The notes: generated from the letters alone by a model not told the origin. A stretch of 28,614 nucleotides of DNA from Oscillospiraceae bacterium (GCA_017537045.1 JAFYLN010000178.1:1-28614); one strand, 5' to 3'; positions 1 to 8,749 are shown, numbered from the stretch's first letter. Made by a program: numbers and translations.

Positions 1-95
1 ATAAACCTCCCGATGACAGAGAGTAAACAGGTTCGCCAACCGTCTACAAACTAGCACAAAGGGAGGTTATCCAAATGGACATGATAATTATAGCA
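1..95 (-). promoter_or_regulatory. Extended -10 promoter and structured leader for a gene left of the window
   Basis: On the minus strand an extended -10 (TGCTATAAT, positions 95-87) is followed about 20 nt later by a closed fold. An 8-bp outer stem (AACCTCCC at 68-61 with GGGAGGTT at 11-4) encloses an inner hairpin (GTAGAC...GTTTAC, with GGTT/AACC above it and a GGCG loop). The -35 region is poor (TATCTA), which an extended -10 can tolerate. This looks like the 5' leader of a transcript leaving the window to the left. I could not match it to a riboswitch class I know. The start of the gene it would serve is not visible. Confidence 0.5.
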
Positions 96-168
96 CAATC
101 TCCGTTCGATAGATAATAAGCTATTTCAATAGTAGCGGAGCATTTCGTGCAAAAGGAAGATATTCGAT

Positions 169-243
169 GCACCTTCTAGGTGCGGCTGGTAATAGGCCCT
201 TATAGGGCCTGTGCAAGCCACCGGCTAAGCCGGTGGTCTTGAC
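169..243 (+). repeat. Three consecutive palindromes; possible IS200/IS605-type end
   Basis: Three perfect hairpins follow one another: GCACC/GGTGC at 169-183, AGGCCCT/AGGGCCT at 194-210 and CCACCGGCT/AGCCGGTGG at 218-236, the last followed within 3 nt by TTGAC (239-243). A strong hairpin followed by TTGAC or TTCAC is typical of the right end of IS200/IS605-family elements (tnpB/omega-RNA end). No tnpA or tnpB reading frame is present, so at most this is a remnant or a non-autonomous derivative. It abuts the MITE-like copy at 252. Confidence 0.35.
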
Positions 244-251
244 TGCGGATG

Positions 252-484
252 TCAAGTTATCGCGCTGTTTGCGAACGGGCATGTAGGGGCGGCGATCCAT
301 GAATGATTGTGCGATTGCCACCGACAATCGACCTATTTTAATTCGCTGCGCTCTGCAACACGCCCGGCGGTACAATATTACGAATTCGCCGAAACCAATG
401 CGATTGCGAAACACTCTGCCGCGCGGGCGGTTAATAACCGCCCCTACATGATCCGCGGTACATGGTGCGGCAAACATCAATTTA
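252..484 (-). mobile_element. MITE-like element, copy A (inverted orientation)
   Basis: This is the reverse complement of the same modular element found at 12873-13111, with near-identical order: terminal repeat, GGGGCGGCGA module, CGATTGCCACCGACAATCG stem, AATTCGCTGCGCTCTGCAA, GAATTCGCCGAAACCAATGCGA and GGGCGG-TTAAT-CCGCCC stem, then the other terminal repeat (CAAACATCAATTTA, ending at 484). The left terminal repeat (252-270) is degenerate. The two open frames across it (121-480 minus, 307-576 plus) follow the palindromes and look like no known protein, so it is treated as non-coding. The stretch 485-600 after it shows nothing recognisable. Confidence 0.7.
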
Positions 485-604
485 TGTATTCGCGGGGGTG
501 GGGATGTCCTTTGGTCAGTGTTGCTACTCCGGTGGTAATCCGGGGTAAAAATCTAATCATTTTGCCAAAAATATGAAAAAACGGCCTTGTGAAGCGGGTT
601 TTGC

Positions 605-633
605 TTGACAAAACGGTAAAAAAGTATTACTCT
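605..633 (+). promoter_or_regulatory. Putative promoter of malQ-glgP
   Basis: A perfect -35 TTGACA at 605-610 is followed after 17 nt by a weak -10 (TACTCT, 628-633). It is the only good -35 in the 230 bp upstream of malQ. The -10 call is uncertain; TATTAC at 625-630 is closer to consensus but gives only 14-nt spacing. Confidence 0.5.
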
Positions 634-648
634 CTTATCGTGTGTCAC

Positions 649-663
649 TGTAAACGTTTTACA
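649..663 (+). promoter_or_regulatory. LacI-family/cre-like operator upstream of malQ
   Basis: TGTAAACGTTTTACA is an inverted repeat (TGTAAA / TTTACA, 3-nt centre) with the central CG typical of LacI-family operators. It resembles a CcpA cre site with one extra base. It lies 15 bp past the proposed -10, where a bound repressor would block initiation. A sugar-responsive MalR-type regulator or CcpA is the natural candidate, but no regulator gene lies in the window. Confidence 0.5.
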
Positions 664-722
664 TTCAAAAACAGAAACAGAAGACAATAATCGACATATT
701 ATGACATGAAGGAGTAATCGCC

Positions 723-2201
723 ATGCGCAGCAGTGGTATTTTGATGCATATCAGCTCCCTGCCCGGTCCTTACGGTATCGGAACCATGGGAAAAAGCGCG
801 TTTAAATTTGTTGATTTTCTGGAAAACTCTGGACAGAGCATCTGGCAGATTCTTCCCTTGACCCCTACCGGCTACGGTGATTCCCCCTACCAGTCCTGCT
901 CGACCTTTGCAGGCAACCATTACCTGATCGATCTGGATGCACTGGTTGAGGAGAACCTCCTGAAAAAGGAAGAACTGGACGGGATCCAGTGGTGCTACAG
1001 TGAGAACAAGGCAGACTTCGGCCTGCTTTATCATAACCGACTGAATGTCCTCCGGCTTGCATTTGCGCGGTTCCGCGACAACCGGGCACTGGATGATTTC
1101 TGCCGCAGAAACAACAGCTGGCTGCCGGATTTTGCTCTGTTCATGGCGCTGAAGGATCGCTTTGGCGGCAAGCCCTGGTATCAGTGGGATAGGGGTCTGA
1201 AGTTCCGCGAGCTGAATGCGATCCGTGATGCCCAGTGGGAACTGCGTTTCGAGATCCGCTTTTTCTGCTTTGTGCAGTACCTGTTCTACAAACAGTGGGA
1301 AACCCTGCGTGATTATGCCCACAAGAAGAATATCCGCATCATCGGTGACGTACCGATTTATGTGCCCTATGATTCTGTAGAGGTCTGGAAAGATCCCCAG
1401 CTGTTCCAGCTGGACGAAAGCCTGAATCCTGTATCTGTAGCGGGCTGCCCTCCCGATGCCTTCTCTGAAGATGGCCAGCTCTGGGGCAACCCCTTGTACC
1501 GCTGGGACGTGATGGAGCAGACCGGCTTTGCATGGTGGATCCGCCGTCTGGCTGCCGCAGGGGAACTGTACGATGTGGTCCGCATGGATCATTTCCGTGG
1601 TCTGGAGGCCTACTGGTCCATTCCCTACGGTGCAGAAACTGCCAAGGGCGGTAAGTGGATCAAAGGGCCTGGGATGGTTTTCGTAGACGCCGTCAAAAAG
1701 AATCTGCCGAAGCTGGATATGATCGCAGAAGATCTGGGGTACCTGACGCAGGAGGTTCTGGAACTGCGGGATGCCTCCGGTTTCCCCGGTATGAAGGTGC
1801 TGGAATTTGCGTTTGACTCCCGTGAGCCTTCCGATTACCTGCCACACACTTATGTGTCCAACACGGTCTGCTACACCGGCACCCATGACAATATGACCAT
1901 GCGCCAGTGGTTTGAGACCGCAGCACCCGAGGCTGTGGAATATGCCGCCGAATACATGAACCTGAGTGAAAAAGAAGGCCTTGTCTGGGGTGTTATCCGT
2001 ACGGCCTTTGCATCCGTATCCGACTATTGCGTGATCCAGATGCAGGATCTGCTGAACCTGGGCGCAGAAGCCAGAATGAATTTTCCCGGAACTTTGTCCG
2101 ATTCCAACTGGACATGGCGGGCAAATGATGATATAATGAACAAGGATTTGGCAAAAAAGATCCTGGCAATGACGAAACTGTATGGCCGCTATTGCGGCTA
2201 A
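723..2201 (+). CDS. malQ: 4-alpha-glucanotransferase (amylomaltase, GH77)
   Basis: Cytoplasmic GH77 enzyme that transfers alpha-1,4-glucan segments between maltodextrins, releasing glucose and longer chains that glycogen phosphorylase can use. The 492-residue protein has normal amylomaltase length. The N-terminus (SGILMHISSLPGPYGIG) and the SPYQSCSTFAGN segment are characteristic. The GH77 catalytic residues are visible: nucleophile D289 in VRMDHFRG, acid/base E336 in IAEDLG, and D389 in GTHDN. The start is supported by GAAGGAG 8-10 nt upstream of the ATG. It is followed by glgP after about 40 bp with no terminator between, so the two form an operon for maltodextrin or glycogen degradation. 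A LacI-like operator upstream suggests carbohydrate control. Confidence 0.96.
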   Translation: MRSSGILMHISSLPGPYGIGTMGKSAFKFVDFLENSGQSIWQILPLTPTGYGDSPYQSCSTFAGNHYLIDLDALVEENLLKKEELDGIQWCYSENKADFGLLYHNRLNVLRLAFARFRDNRALDDFCRRNNSWLPDFALFMALKDRFGGKPWYQWDRGLKFRELNAIRDAQWELRFEIRFFCFVQYLFYKQWETLRDYAHKKNIRIIGDVPIYVPYDSVEVWKDPQLFQLDESLNPVSVAGCPPDAFSEDGQLWGNPLYRWDVMEQTGFAWWIRRLAAAGELYDVVRMDHFRGLEAYWSIPYGAETAKGGKWIKGPGMVFVDAVKKNLPKLDMIAEDLGYLTQEVLELRDASGFPGMKVLEFAFDSREPSDYLPHTYVSNTVCYTGTHDNMTMRQWFETAAPEAVEYAAEYMNLSEKEGLVWGVIRTAFASVSDYCVIQMQDLLNLGAEARMNFPGTLSDSNWTWRANDDIMNKDLAKKILAMTKLYGRYCG

Positions 2202-2243
2202 ATCATAACCATAAGTGTTATTATGAAGAATGGAGAACAAAGA

Positions 2244-4589
2244 ATGAAGTATAATTGTCTGAACATCCTGAAATGGACGGAAGCTCAGCTGAAGTACACC
2301 TACGACGTGTCCCTGAAGGAGGCAACACCTCAGGAACTGCATGAGGCACTGGGCGAAGCTGTTATGATGGCAATTTCCGACAACTGGAACAACAGCAAGC
2401 ACACCCGTATGCACAACCGTAAGGCCTACTATATTTCTGCCGAGTATCTGATTGGCCGTCTGGTCTACTCCAATATGTACAATCTGGGTATTCTGGATGA
2501 GATGAAGGCTCTGTTTGCAGAGCGTGGTGTGGATCTGGCGGTTCTGGAAGACATCGAGGACGATGCGCTGGGCAACGGCGGCCTGGGCCGTCTGGCTGCC
2601 TGCTTCCTGGATTCTGCTGTCAGCTGCAACCTGCCTCTGTCTGGTTACGGCCTGCGCTACAAGTTCGGCCTGTTCAAGCAGCGCTTTGATGCCAATGGCA
2701 GCCAGGTGGAGAATGCTGACGACTGGACCAAGTTCGGTGATCCCTGGTCCTACCGCCGCTACAACCATACCGTGAAGGTCAGCTTCCCCGAGCACACGGT
2801 GCTGGCGGTTCCCTATGATGTTCCCGTTATCGGCTATGGCACCGATAATATCGGTACCCTGCGCCTGTGGCAGTGCGAGGCTGAGGAAGAACTGGACTTC
2901 AATGCATTCAATGATCAGGACTACCTGCGCGCTCTGAATGCCAAGAATAAGGCTGAAGATATCACTCGTGTTCTGTATCCCAACGATTCCACATGGGAAG
3001 GCAAGCGCCTGCGCCTGAAGCAGCAGTATGTGCTGTCCTCTGCTTCCCTGCAGGATATGCTGCGCACCTACAAGATCGCACACGGCAGCGATCTGAGCCG
3101 TTTTGGTGAGTTCTATGCCGTGCAGTTGAACGATACCCACCCCGCCATGTCCATTCCTGAGCTGATCCGCCTGCTGATGAACGAGGGCATGAGCTTTGAT
3201 GATGCGTTTAAGGTTGCACAGAAGACCTTCTCCTACACCAACCACACCGTTCTGGGTGAGGCTCTGGAGAAGTGGCCTCTGAACCTGATGCGCAGCGTGG
3301 TTCCCCAGATCGCAGACATCATCTGCCGTATTGACCACAAGATGCGTACCGAGATCCCCATGGACTTCCAGGAGCGCAGAAACAAGAAGCTGTTCATCGT
3401 TGACGAGGATATCGTCCACATGGCAAACCTGTCCATCTATGTTGGCAGCTATGTCAACGGTGTTGCTGAGATCCACTCCCAGATTCTGAAGGATGACTGC
3501 TTCAAGGAGTGGTATCATGTGTTCCCCCAGCGTTTCCAGAATAAGACCAACGGCATCACCCCCCGCCGCTGGATCGGCCTGTGCAACCCCGAGCTGGCTG
3601 CAATGGTTCGTGAAAAGGTTGGCGGCGATTTCGTCAAGGATCTGGAACTGATCAGCGGCATGAAGGAGCACATTAACGAGGAAACCATCAAGCAGTTCAA
3701 TGCCATCAAGCGCACGAAGAAAGAGCAGCTGTGCAACGTCATTGCCGAGAAGGAAGGCGTTATGCTGAATCCTGACTTCATGTTCGATGTTCAGGTCAAG
3801 CGCCTGCACATGTATAAGCGCCAGCTGATGAACATTGTTGCTATTGTGGATATCTACTTCCGTCTGAAAGAAGGCCGCCTGCCCGACTTCCAGCCCACCG
3901 CATTCATTTTCGGTGCAAAGGCAGCTCCCGGTTATATCGATGCCAAGGCTGTTATCCGCTACATCAACCGCGTGGCTAACATGATCAACAACGACGCAGC
4001 CGTTGCTGACAAGATGAAGGTCGTCTTTGTTCAGAACTATAACTGCTCCTATGCTGAGCATATCATCCCCGCAGCTGACATCTCCGAGCAGATTTCTCCT
4101 GCCGGTCTGGAAGCTTCCGGTACCGGTAACATGAAGCTGATGCTCAACGGTGCTGTGACGCTGGGTACGCTGGACGGTGCCAATGTGGAGATCGTACAGG
4201 AGGCCGGTGCCGAGAACGAGTATATCTTCGGTGCCACCGTCGAGCAGATCAACGCCATCAAGGGCAGCTACAACCCCCGCGCAATTTACGACAGCAATGC
4301 TGACCTGCGCCGCGCACTGAACACCCTGGTTGATGGCACTGTTAAGACCGATGACGGTCTGAGTAATCTGTTTAATCAGCTGGTCAACGGCAGCGACCAG
4401 TACTACCTGTTGCTGGACTATGCCTCCTATTTAGAGGCTAAGCTACAGGCGAACCGCGACTACGCAGAGCGCATGGACTTTGGCCGCAAGTGCCTTGTGA
4501 ATATTGCATCTGCTGCAAAGTTCTCCTCTGACCGTACTATCCGCCAGTACGCCGAGGAAATCTGGCACATTGAGCCTACCCAGTATTGA
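2244..4589 (+). CDS. glgP: Glycogen/maltodextrin phosphorylase (GT35)
   Basis: PLP-dependent phosphorylase that removes glucose 1-phosphate from the non-reducing ends of alpha-1,4-glucans, working with MalQ. From the chosen start it has 781 residues, slightly shorter than many family members (about 800-840). Visible motifs are GNGGLGRLAACFLDS (from about residue 110), QLNDTHPAMSIPELIR, and the PLP site EASGTGNMKLMLNG, with the Schiff-base lysine at K631. An in-frame ATG lies 21 bp upstream at 2223, but it has no ribosome site, whereas GGAGA sits 7 nt before the ATG at 2244. A strong intrinsic terminator follows the stop. Confidence 0.96.
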   Translation: MKYNCLNILKWTEAQLKYTYDVSLKEATPQELHEALGEAVMMAISDNWNNSKHTRMHNRKAYYISAEYLIGRLVYSNMYNLGILDEMKALFAERGVDLAVLEDIEDDALGNGGLGRLAACFLDSAVSCNLPLSGYGLRYKFGLFKQRFDANGSQVENADDWTKFGDPWSYRRYNHTVKVSFPEHTVLAVPYDVPVIGYGTDNIGTLRLWQCEAEEELDFNAFNDQDYLRALNAKNKAEDITRVLYPNDSTWEGKRLRLKQQYVLSSASLQDMLRTYKIAHGSDLSRFGEFYAVQLNDTHPAMSIPELIRLLMNEGMSFDDAFKVAQKTFSYTNHTVLGEALEKWPLNLMRSVVPQIADIICRIDHKMRTEIPMDFQERRNKKLFIVDEDIVHMANLSIYVGSYVNGVAEIHSQILKDDCFKEWYHVFPQRFQNKTNGITPRRWIGLCNPELAAMVREKVGGDFVKDLELISGMKEHINEETIKQFNAIKRTKKEQLCNVIAEKEGVMLNPDFMFDVQVKRLHMYKRQLMNIVAIVDIYFRLKEGRLPDFQPTAFIFGAKAAPGYIDAKAVIRYINRVANMINNDAAVADKMKVVFVQNYNCSYAEHIIPAADISEQISPAGLEASGTGNMKLMLNGAVTLGTLDGANVEIVQEAGAENEYIFGATVEQINAIKGSYNPRAIYDSNADLRRALNTLVDGTVKTDDGLSNLFNQLVNGSDQYYLLLDYASYLEAKLQANRDYAERMDFGRKCLVNIASAAKFSSDRTIRQYAEEIWHIEPTQY

Positions 4590-4598
4590 TTCTCTTTC

Positions 4599-4635
4599 AA
4601 AAGCACCGCTTTCATTCGAAAGCGGTGCTTTTCTC
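4599..4635 (+). terminator. Intrinsic terminator of malQ-glgP
   Basis: A perfect 15-bp stem (AAAAGCACCGCTTTC with its complement) and ATTC loop end in a short T-run, beginning 10 nt after the glgP stop. Confidence 0.9.
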
Positions 4636-4648
4636 TGCATCAGAGGGG

Positions 4649-4919
4649 TGAATTGATGTTTATCGTGCTGTTCGATGGATGCACCCGGCGATCAGATCAC
4701 CATGTCATCGCGAACCAGTGCGCACACTGGTGTGGCGATCTCCTATGGCGGTGCTGCGCAGTATTGATGCCGAAAATGAAGGCGGTTGCGGAAAAAATGG
4801 CAGATTCCACTATTGCAAGACCCCGGAAAATTCAGGGGATTGCCACGCCAGTCTGAGGACTGGCTCGCAATGACATGCTCTTTTTTGGTGCGTGCAACAG
4901 AGCGACAAACTGAAATTTC
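4649..4919 (+). mobile_element. MITE-like element, copy B
   Basis: The left terminus GAATTGATGTTTATCGTGCTG and the right terminus CGACAAACTGAAATTTC are imperfect inverted repeats matching the other copies. The interior differs from copies A, C and E: instead of GGGGCGACC modules it carries two TGTCATTGCGA-type modules (4703-4743 and 4837-4875) in opposite orientation. Several short open frames cross it; none has a ribosome site or recognisable protein. It lies just behind the glgP terminator and ends about 50 bp before the ABC exporter promoter. Confidence 0.75.
4703..4875. repeat. Nested inverted pair of TGTCATTGCGA-type intergenic modules
   Basis: The left module runs from TGTCATCGCGAACCAGTG to GTGGCGATC; the right runs from GGATTGCCACGCCAGTC to GACTGGCTCGCAATGACA. 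Each is itself a long hairpin, and the two face opposite ways. Related modules occur inside copy F, so they are interchangeable cargo of the same element family. Confidence 0.65.
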
Positions 4920-4971
4920 TACACCTCTCACGGAAGGGCGGTTGCGGGCGCAACTTTTTTGCCTGTGATGA

Positions 4972-5000
4972 TTGCCAAATCTGCCGCCATATGCTATAAT
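4972..5000 (+). promoter_or_regulatory. Promoter of the ABC exporter operon
   Basis: TTGCCA (4972-4977), 17-nt spacer, TATAAT (4995-5000) preceded by TGC, an extended -10. The first gene starts 37 nt downstream. This is close to a consensus sigma-A promoter. Confidence 0.85.
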
Positions 5001-5037
5001 GCGCCAAGAGTATATCTTTTGGGAAGGAAACGGCGAC

Positions 5038-6819
5038 ATGATATTCGGAAAACATATCAATCGGTATTATTTGAAATATGCACTCTGGCTGGTTGCGGGT
5101 CTTGCCTCGCTGGTGCTGGTGGATTTTCTGCAGCTTGAGATTCCCAAGCTATACCGCACGGTCATCAATGGCATGAATATGGGCTATGTGACGGTTGACG
5201 GTATGCAGCAGGCGTTTACCATGGATTTTGTGCTGGATGAGGTCTGCATGAAAATGGTCAAGATCATCCTTGCCATGGTTTTTGGCCGCTTCATGTGGCG
5301 CTACTGCTTTTTTGGCAGCGCTGTGCGGCTGGAGGAGGATCTGCGTAACCGGATGTTTGACCATGCAAAAAACTTGAGCCGGGAATACTATCAGGTCAAC
5401 AAGGTAGGCAACCTTATGAGCCTCTTTACCAATGATCTGGATACGGTGCAGGAGTGCTTCGGCTGGGGCGTTATGATGTTCTGCGATGCGCTGCTGATGG
5501 GTGTTCTGGCGGTGCGTAGCATGTGGATGATGGATCATGTGCTGACCGTACTGTCCATGATCCCCATGGCATTCCTGCTGGCATCGGCCACCATCGTGGG
5601 AAAACGCATGATGGAAAAGTGGGACATCCGGCAGGAAGCCTTTTCCAGGATGTCTGACTTTGCACAGGAAAGCTTCTCCGGCATTGCCGTGACCAAGGCC
5701 TTTGTCAAGGAAGCAAAGGAACTGTGGGCATTTAAGAAGCTGAATGTGGAAAACGAGGATGCCAATATTGACCATACCAAGACTGCAGTGACTTTCCGCG
5801 TCATGGTCATGCTGTTTGTGGAAAGTGTCATCTGTGTTATTCTGGGTTATGGCGGCTATCTGGTTTATAAGGGAAGCTTTAACGCCGGACAACTGGTGGA
5901 ATTTATCGCTTATTTCAATGCAGTGGTTTGGCCGATCATGGCGGTTTCCGAACTGATCGATATGACAAGCCGCGGCAAGGCATCTCTGGACCGCTTGAGT
6001 GAACTGCTGGATGCTGAAATCAATGTTACAGACCGGGCAAACACGAGAGAGCTGACAGCTGTGCAGGGTCACATTGAATTCCGCAATCTGACCTTCCGCT
6101 ATCCTGACGGCGAATTTGATGCACTGAAGGATATCAGCTTTACCATCGAAGCTGGCGAAAATGTAGGACTTGTGGGAAAAACCGGCTCCGGCAAGACCAC
6201 GCTTGTGGATCTGATCCTGCGCACCTACAATGTGCCCGACGGTACGATCTTTATAGATGGCCATGATGTGAACGAGGTCTCTATTCACTCGGTGCGCGAA
6301 AACTGCGCCTATGTGCCCCAGGATAATTTCCTGTTCTCCGATACCATCGAGAATAACATCGCCTTTGGCGTGGATTTCCACAATCAGAATGCGGTTTCTG
6401 CCGCCGCACGGCTGGCAGATGTGCACAGCAACATCAAGGAATTCCAGCTGGGTTACGGCACTGTTCTGGGCGAGCGGGGCGTTACCGTTTCCGGCGGCCA
6501 GAAGCAGCGTATTTCTATTGCCCGTGCCCTGATGAAGGATGCACCGATCCTGATTCTGGACGATTCTGTTTCCGCCGTTGATACCAAGACGGAAACCACC
6601 ATTTTGTCCAACCTGCGGCAGAGCCGCGCGGGAAAGACCACCATTTTGATTGCCCACCGTATTTCCACCATTGAAAAAATGGATAAGATCATTTTCATTG
6701 ACGATGGGCAATTGGCTGCGGTCGGCAAGCATGAGCAGCTTTATGGATCCTGCGATGCCTACCGTAAGATGGTAGACCTGCAGCGTCTGGAAGAGGAAGG
6801 AGGGGTGCAGAATGTTTGA
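5038..6819 (+). CDS. ABC exporter half-transporter, degenerate-site subunit
   Basis: Membrane-embedded ABC exporter subunit of 593 residues: six-helix transmembrane domain (about 1-310), then a nucleotide-binding domain. Walker A GKTGSGKTT is near residue 380, the signature is VSGGQKQR, Walker B is ILILDDSVSAVD and the switch is IAHR. The residue after the Walker B Asp is Asp where the catalytic Glu normally sits, as in the degenerate subunit of heterodimeric exporters such as TM287/288, BmrCD or LmrCD. The ATG at 5038 was chosen because GGAAGGAAA lies just upstream; an in-frame ATG at 4999 overlaps the -10 and a TTG at 4972 is the -35. It overlaps the next gene by 8 bp. Substrate unknown; multidrug or peptide export is possible. 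Confidence 0.92.
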   Translation: MIFGKHINRYYLKYALWLVAGLASLVLVDFLQLEIPKLYRTVINGMNMGYVTVDGMQQAFTMDFVLDEVCMKMVKIILAMVFGRFMWRYCFFGSAVRLEEDLRNRMFDHAKNLSREYYQVNKVGNLMSLFTNDLDTVQECFGWGVMMFCDALLMGVLAVRSMWMMDHVLTVLSMIPMAFLLASATIVGKRMMEKWDIRQEAFSRMSDFAQESFSGIAVTKAFVKEAKELWAFKKLNVENEDANIDHTKTAVTFRVMVMLFVESVICVILGYGGYLVYKGSFNAGQLVEFIAYFNAVVWPIMAVSELIDMTSRGKASLDRLSELLDAEINVTDRANTRELTAVQGHIEFRNLTFRYPDGEFDALKDISFTIEAGENVGLVGKTGSGKTTLVDLILRTYNVPDGTIFIDGHDVNEVSIHSVRENCAYVPQDNFLFSDTIENNIAFGVDFHNQNAVSAAARLADVHSNIKEFQLGYGTVLGERGVTVSGGQKQRISIARALMKDAPILILDDSVSAVDTKTETTILSNLRQSRAGKTTILIAHRISTIEKMDKIIFIDDGQLAAVGKHEQLYGSCDAYRKMVDLQRLEEEGGVQNV

Positions 6820-8713
6820 GTTTGTGTATCAGTACCTTCCGATTCTGATTGTAGGTGCGATCATCGGCACCTTTGCGATCGTTTTTGTGCTGGCCTATAT
6901 CGCGCTGCAGAAGCATAAGGAAAAGGAAGAGGATAACGAGCGCCATATGGCGGACAGTGAGATCATCAAACGGCTGCTGCGCTACGCAAAACCCTATTGG
7001 AAAAGCTTTGTGCTGGTGTTCTTCATCATGCTGCTTTCCATTGTGCACCAGATCCTTTCTCCGCTGCTCATCGGTGATATTCAAGGCCTGATCAAGGAGG
7101 AATTCCGGCTGGAACAGCTGTATTCCAGAGTGACACTGTATGCGGTTCTTTTGCTGGTCTCCCTGGTCTGCACCTACCTGCAGGCCATGATTTTGCAGAA
7201 AACCGGCCAGAAGATCCTGTCCCAGATCCGTCTGGATGTGTTTACCCACATTGAAAAGCTGAGCCATGACCAGCTCAACAACATCCCAGTGGGCAAACTG
7301 GTGACGAGAGTAACCAACGATCCCAATGCCATTTCCTATATGTTCACCAACATCATCGTCACCCTGGCAAAAAACGCCATGGCCATTGTGGGCGTACTGG
7401 GTGCCATGCTGCTGCTGAACTATGCGTTGACGTTGATGGTTCTGTGCTTTGTGCCCTTTGTGGTGCTCTTTACGGTGATCTTCCGCAAATTCTCCCGCCG
7501 TGTTCACCGCAAGGTCAGCACCAGTACCACTGACCTGAACACCTACCTGTCTGAAAACCTTTCCGGCATCAAGATTACGCAGATCTTTAACCGGGAAGAT
7601 CAGAAAATGCAGGACTTTTTGGTGCGCAGCCGCACGCTGCGCAATGCAAAGTTCAACCGCATGTATGTGTTCGGTATTTTCCGCCCCATGGTCTATATGC
7701 TGTTTGTCTCCTCCCAGATGTGCCTGTTCTATTTTGGTGCCAAGGGCTATATCCATGAAACAGCATTCCTCGGCCAGGTGATCGACAGCAGCATCGTGGT
7801 GTCCTTCTATATGTATATCTCCCGGTTCTTTGACCCTATCCAGACGCTGGCCGAACAGTTTGATATGCTGCAGCGCAGTTTTGCTTCCTCTGAGAAAATC
7901 TTCTCCATTCTGGATATGGTGCCGGAAGTGGTGGATGAAGCGGATGCTATTGAACTGGAGGAGATCAGGGGCGAGATTGAATTTAAGGATGTCTGGTTTG
8001 CCTATAAGCCCGGTGAATGGGTGCTGCAGGGTGTGTCCTTCCATGTGCAGCCCAGACAGACCGTTGCTTTTGTTGGTTCTACCGGTTCCGGTAAGACTAC
8101 GGTTCTGAGCCTCATCTGCCGCAATTATGACATCCAGAAGGGTCAGATCCTCATCGACGGCATCGACATCCGAAAGATCAAGATCTCCAGCCTGCGCCGC
8201 CATTTTGGTCAGATGCTGCAGGATGTGTTCCTGTTCTCCGGCGATATCCGCAGCAACATTGTCCTGCGGGAGGAACGCTTTTGTGATGATGAGATCTGGG
8301 AAGCCTGCCGCTATGTGAATGCAGATGCCTTTATCGGTAAGCTGGAGCATGGCCTGGATGAAGTGGTGCGTGAGCGCGGCAACAACTTCTCCGCCGGCCA
8401 GCGGCAGCTGCTGAGCTTTGCCCGCACCATCATCCACAAGCCTTCCGTCATGATTCTGGACGAGGCCACCGCCAACATCGACACGGAAACGGAACTGCTG
8501 ATTCAGGATTCTCTGGAGAAAATGAAGAACATCGGTACCATGCTGATCGTGGCACACCGCCTTTCCACCATCCAGCACGCGGACAATATCATTCTGCTGT
8601 CCAAGGGTAAGATCGTGGAGCAGGGCAATCACCAGCAGCTTCTGCACCAGAAGGGTAAGTATTATCATTTGTATACCTTGCAGTACAGCAAGCAGCAGCT
8701 TCTGAACAGCTGA
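6812..8713 (+). CDS. ABC exporter half-transporter, catalytic subunit
   Basis: Partner of the preceding gene (633 residues), translationally coupled through an 8-bp overlap, with its own GGAGGGG ribosome site. The ATPase domain has Walker A GSTGSGKTT, signature FSAGQRQLLS, Walker B VMILDEATANID with the canonical catalytic Glu, and VAHRLST. One canonical and one degenerate site is the hallmark of a heterodimeric exporter. The N-terminus carries an extra hydrophobic segment (about residues 8-32) and a charged linker (KHKEKEEDNERH) before the usual first helix at LLRYAKPYWKSF, so it probably has seven membrane segments. An internal ATG at 6947 (MADSE) would give the standard form but lacks a clear ribosome site. 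Confidence 0.93.
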   Translation: MFEFVYQYLPILIVGAIIGTFAIVFVLAYIALQKHKEKEEDNERHMADSEIIKRLLRYAKPYWKSFVLVFFIMLLSIVHQILSPLLIGDIQGLIKEEFRLEQLYSRVTLYAVLLLVSLVCTYLQAMILQKTGQKILSQIRLDVFTHIEKLSHDQLNNIPVGKLVTRVTNDPNAISYMFTNIIVTLAKNAMAIVGVLGAMLLLNYALTLMVLCFVPFVVLFTVIFRKFSRRVHRKVSTSTTDLNTYLSENLSGIKITQIFNREDQKMQDFLVRSRTLRNAKFNRMYVFGIFRPMVYMLFVSSQMCLFYFGAKGYIHETAFLGQVIDSSIVVSFYMYISRFFDPIQTLAEQFDMLQRSFASSEKIFSILDMVPEVVDEADAIELEEIRGEIEFKDVWFAYKPGEWVLQGVSFHVQPRQTVAFVGSTGSGKTTVLSLICRNYDIQKGQILIDGIDIRKIKISSLRRHFGQMLQDVFLFSGDIRSNIVLREERFCDDEIWEACRYVNADAFIGKLEHGLDEVVRERGNNFSAGQRQLLSFARTIIHKPSVMILDEATANIDTETELLIQDSLEKMKNIGTMLIVAHRLSTIQHADNIILLSKGKIVEQGNHQQLLHQKGKYYHLYTLQYSKQQLLNS

Positions 8714-8718
8714 AAACC

Positions 8719-8747
8719 GCCCCGGCTTCGTTACGAAGCCGGGGCTT
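8719..8747 (+). terminator. Intrinsic terminator of the ABC exporter operon
   Basis: A 12-bp stem (GCCCCGGCTTCG with its complement) and TTA loop start 6 nt after the stop codon. The following T-run is short, so termination strength is uncertain. Confidence 0.7.
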
Positions 8748-8749
8748 GC

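Noticed and set aside
121..576. Open frames 121-480 (minus) and 307-576 (plus)
   Set aside because: They lie inside repeat copy A and the palindrome block; similar peptides recur at the other copies because the DNA repeats, not because a protein is conserved.
699..4061. Open frame of 1120 codons on the minus strand across malQ and glgP
   Set aside because: It is antisense to two clearly conserved enzymes. Long antisense frames arise here because the real genes rarely use TTA, CTA or TCA codons. No ribosome site and no recognisable domain.
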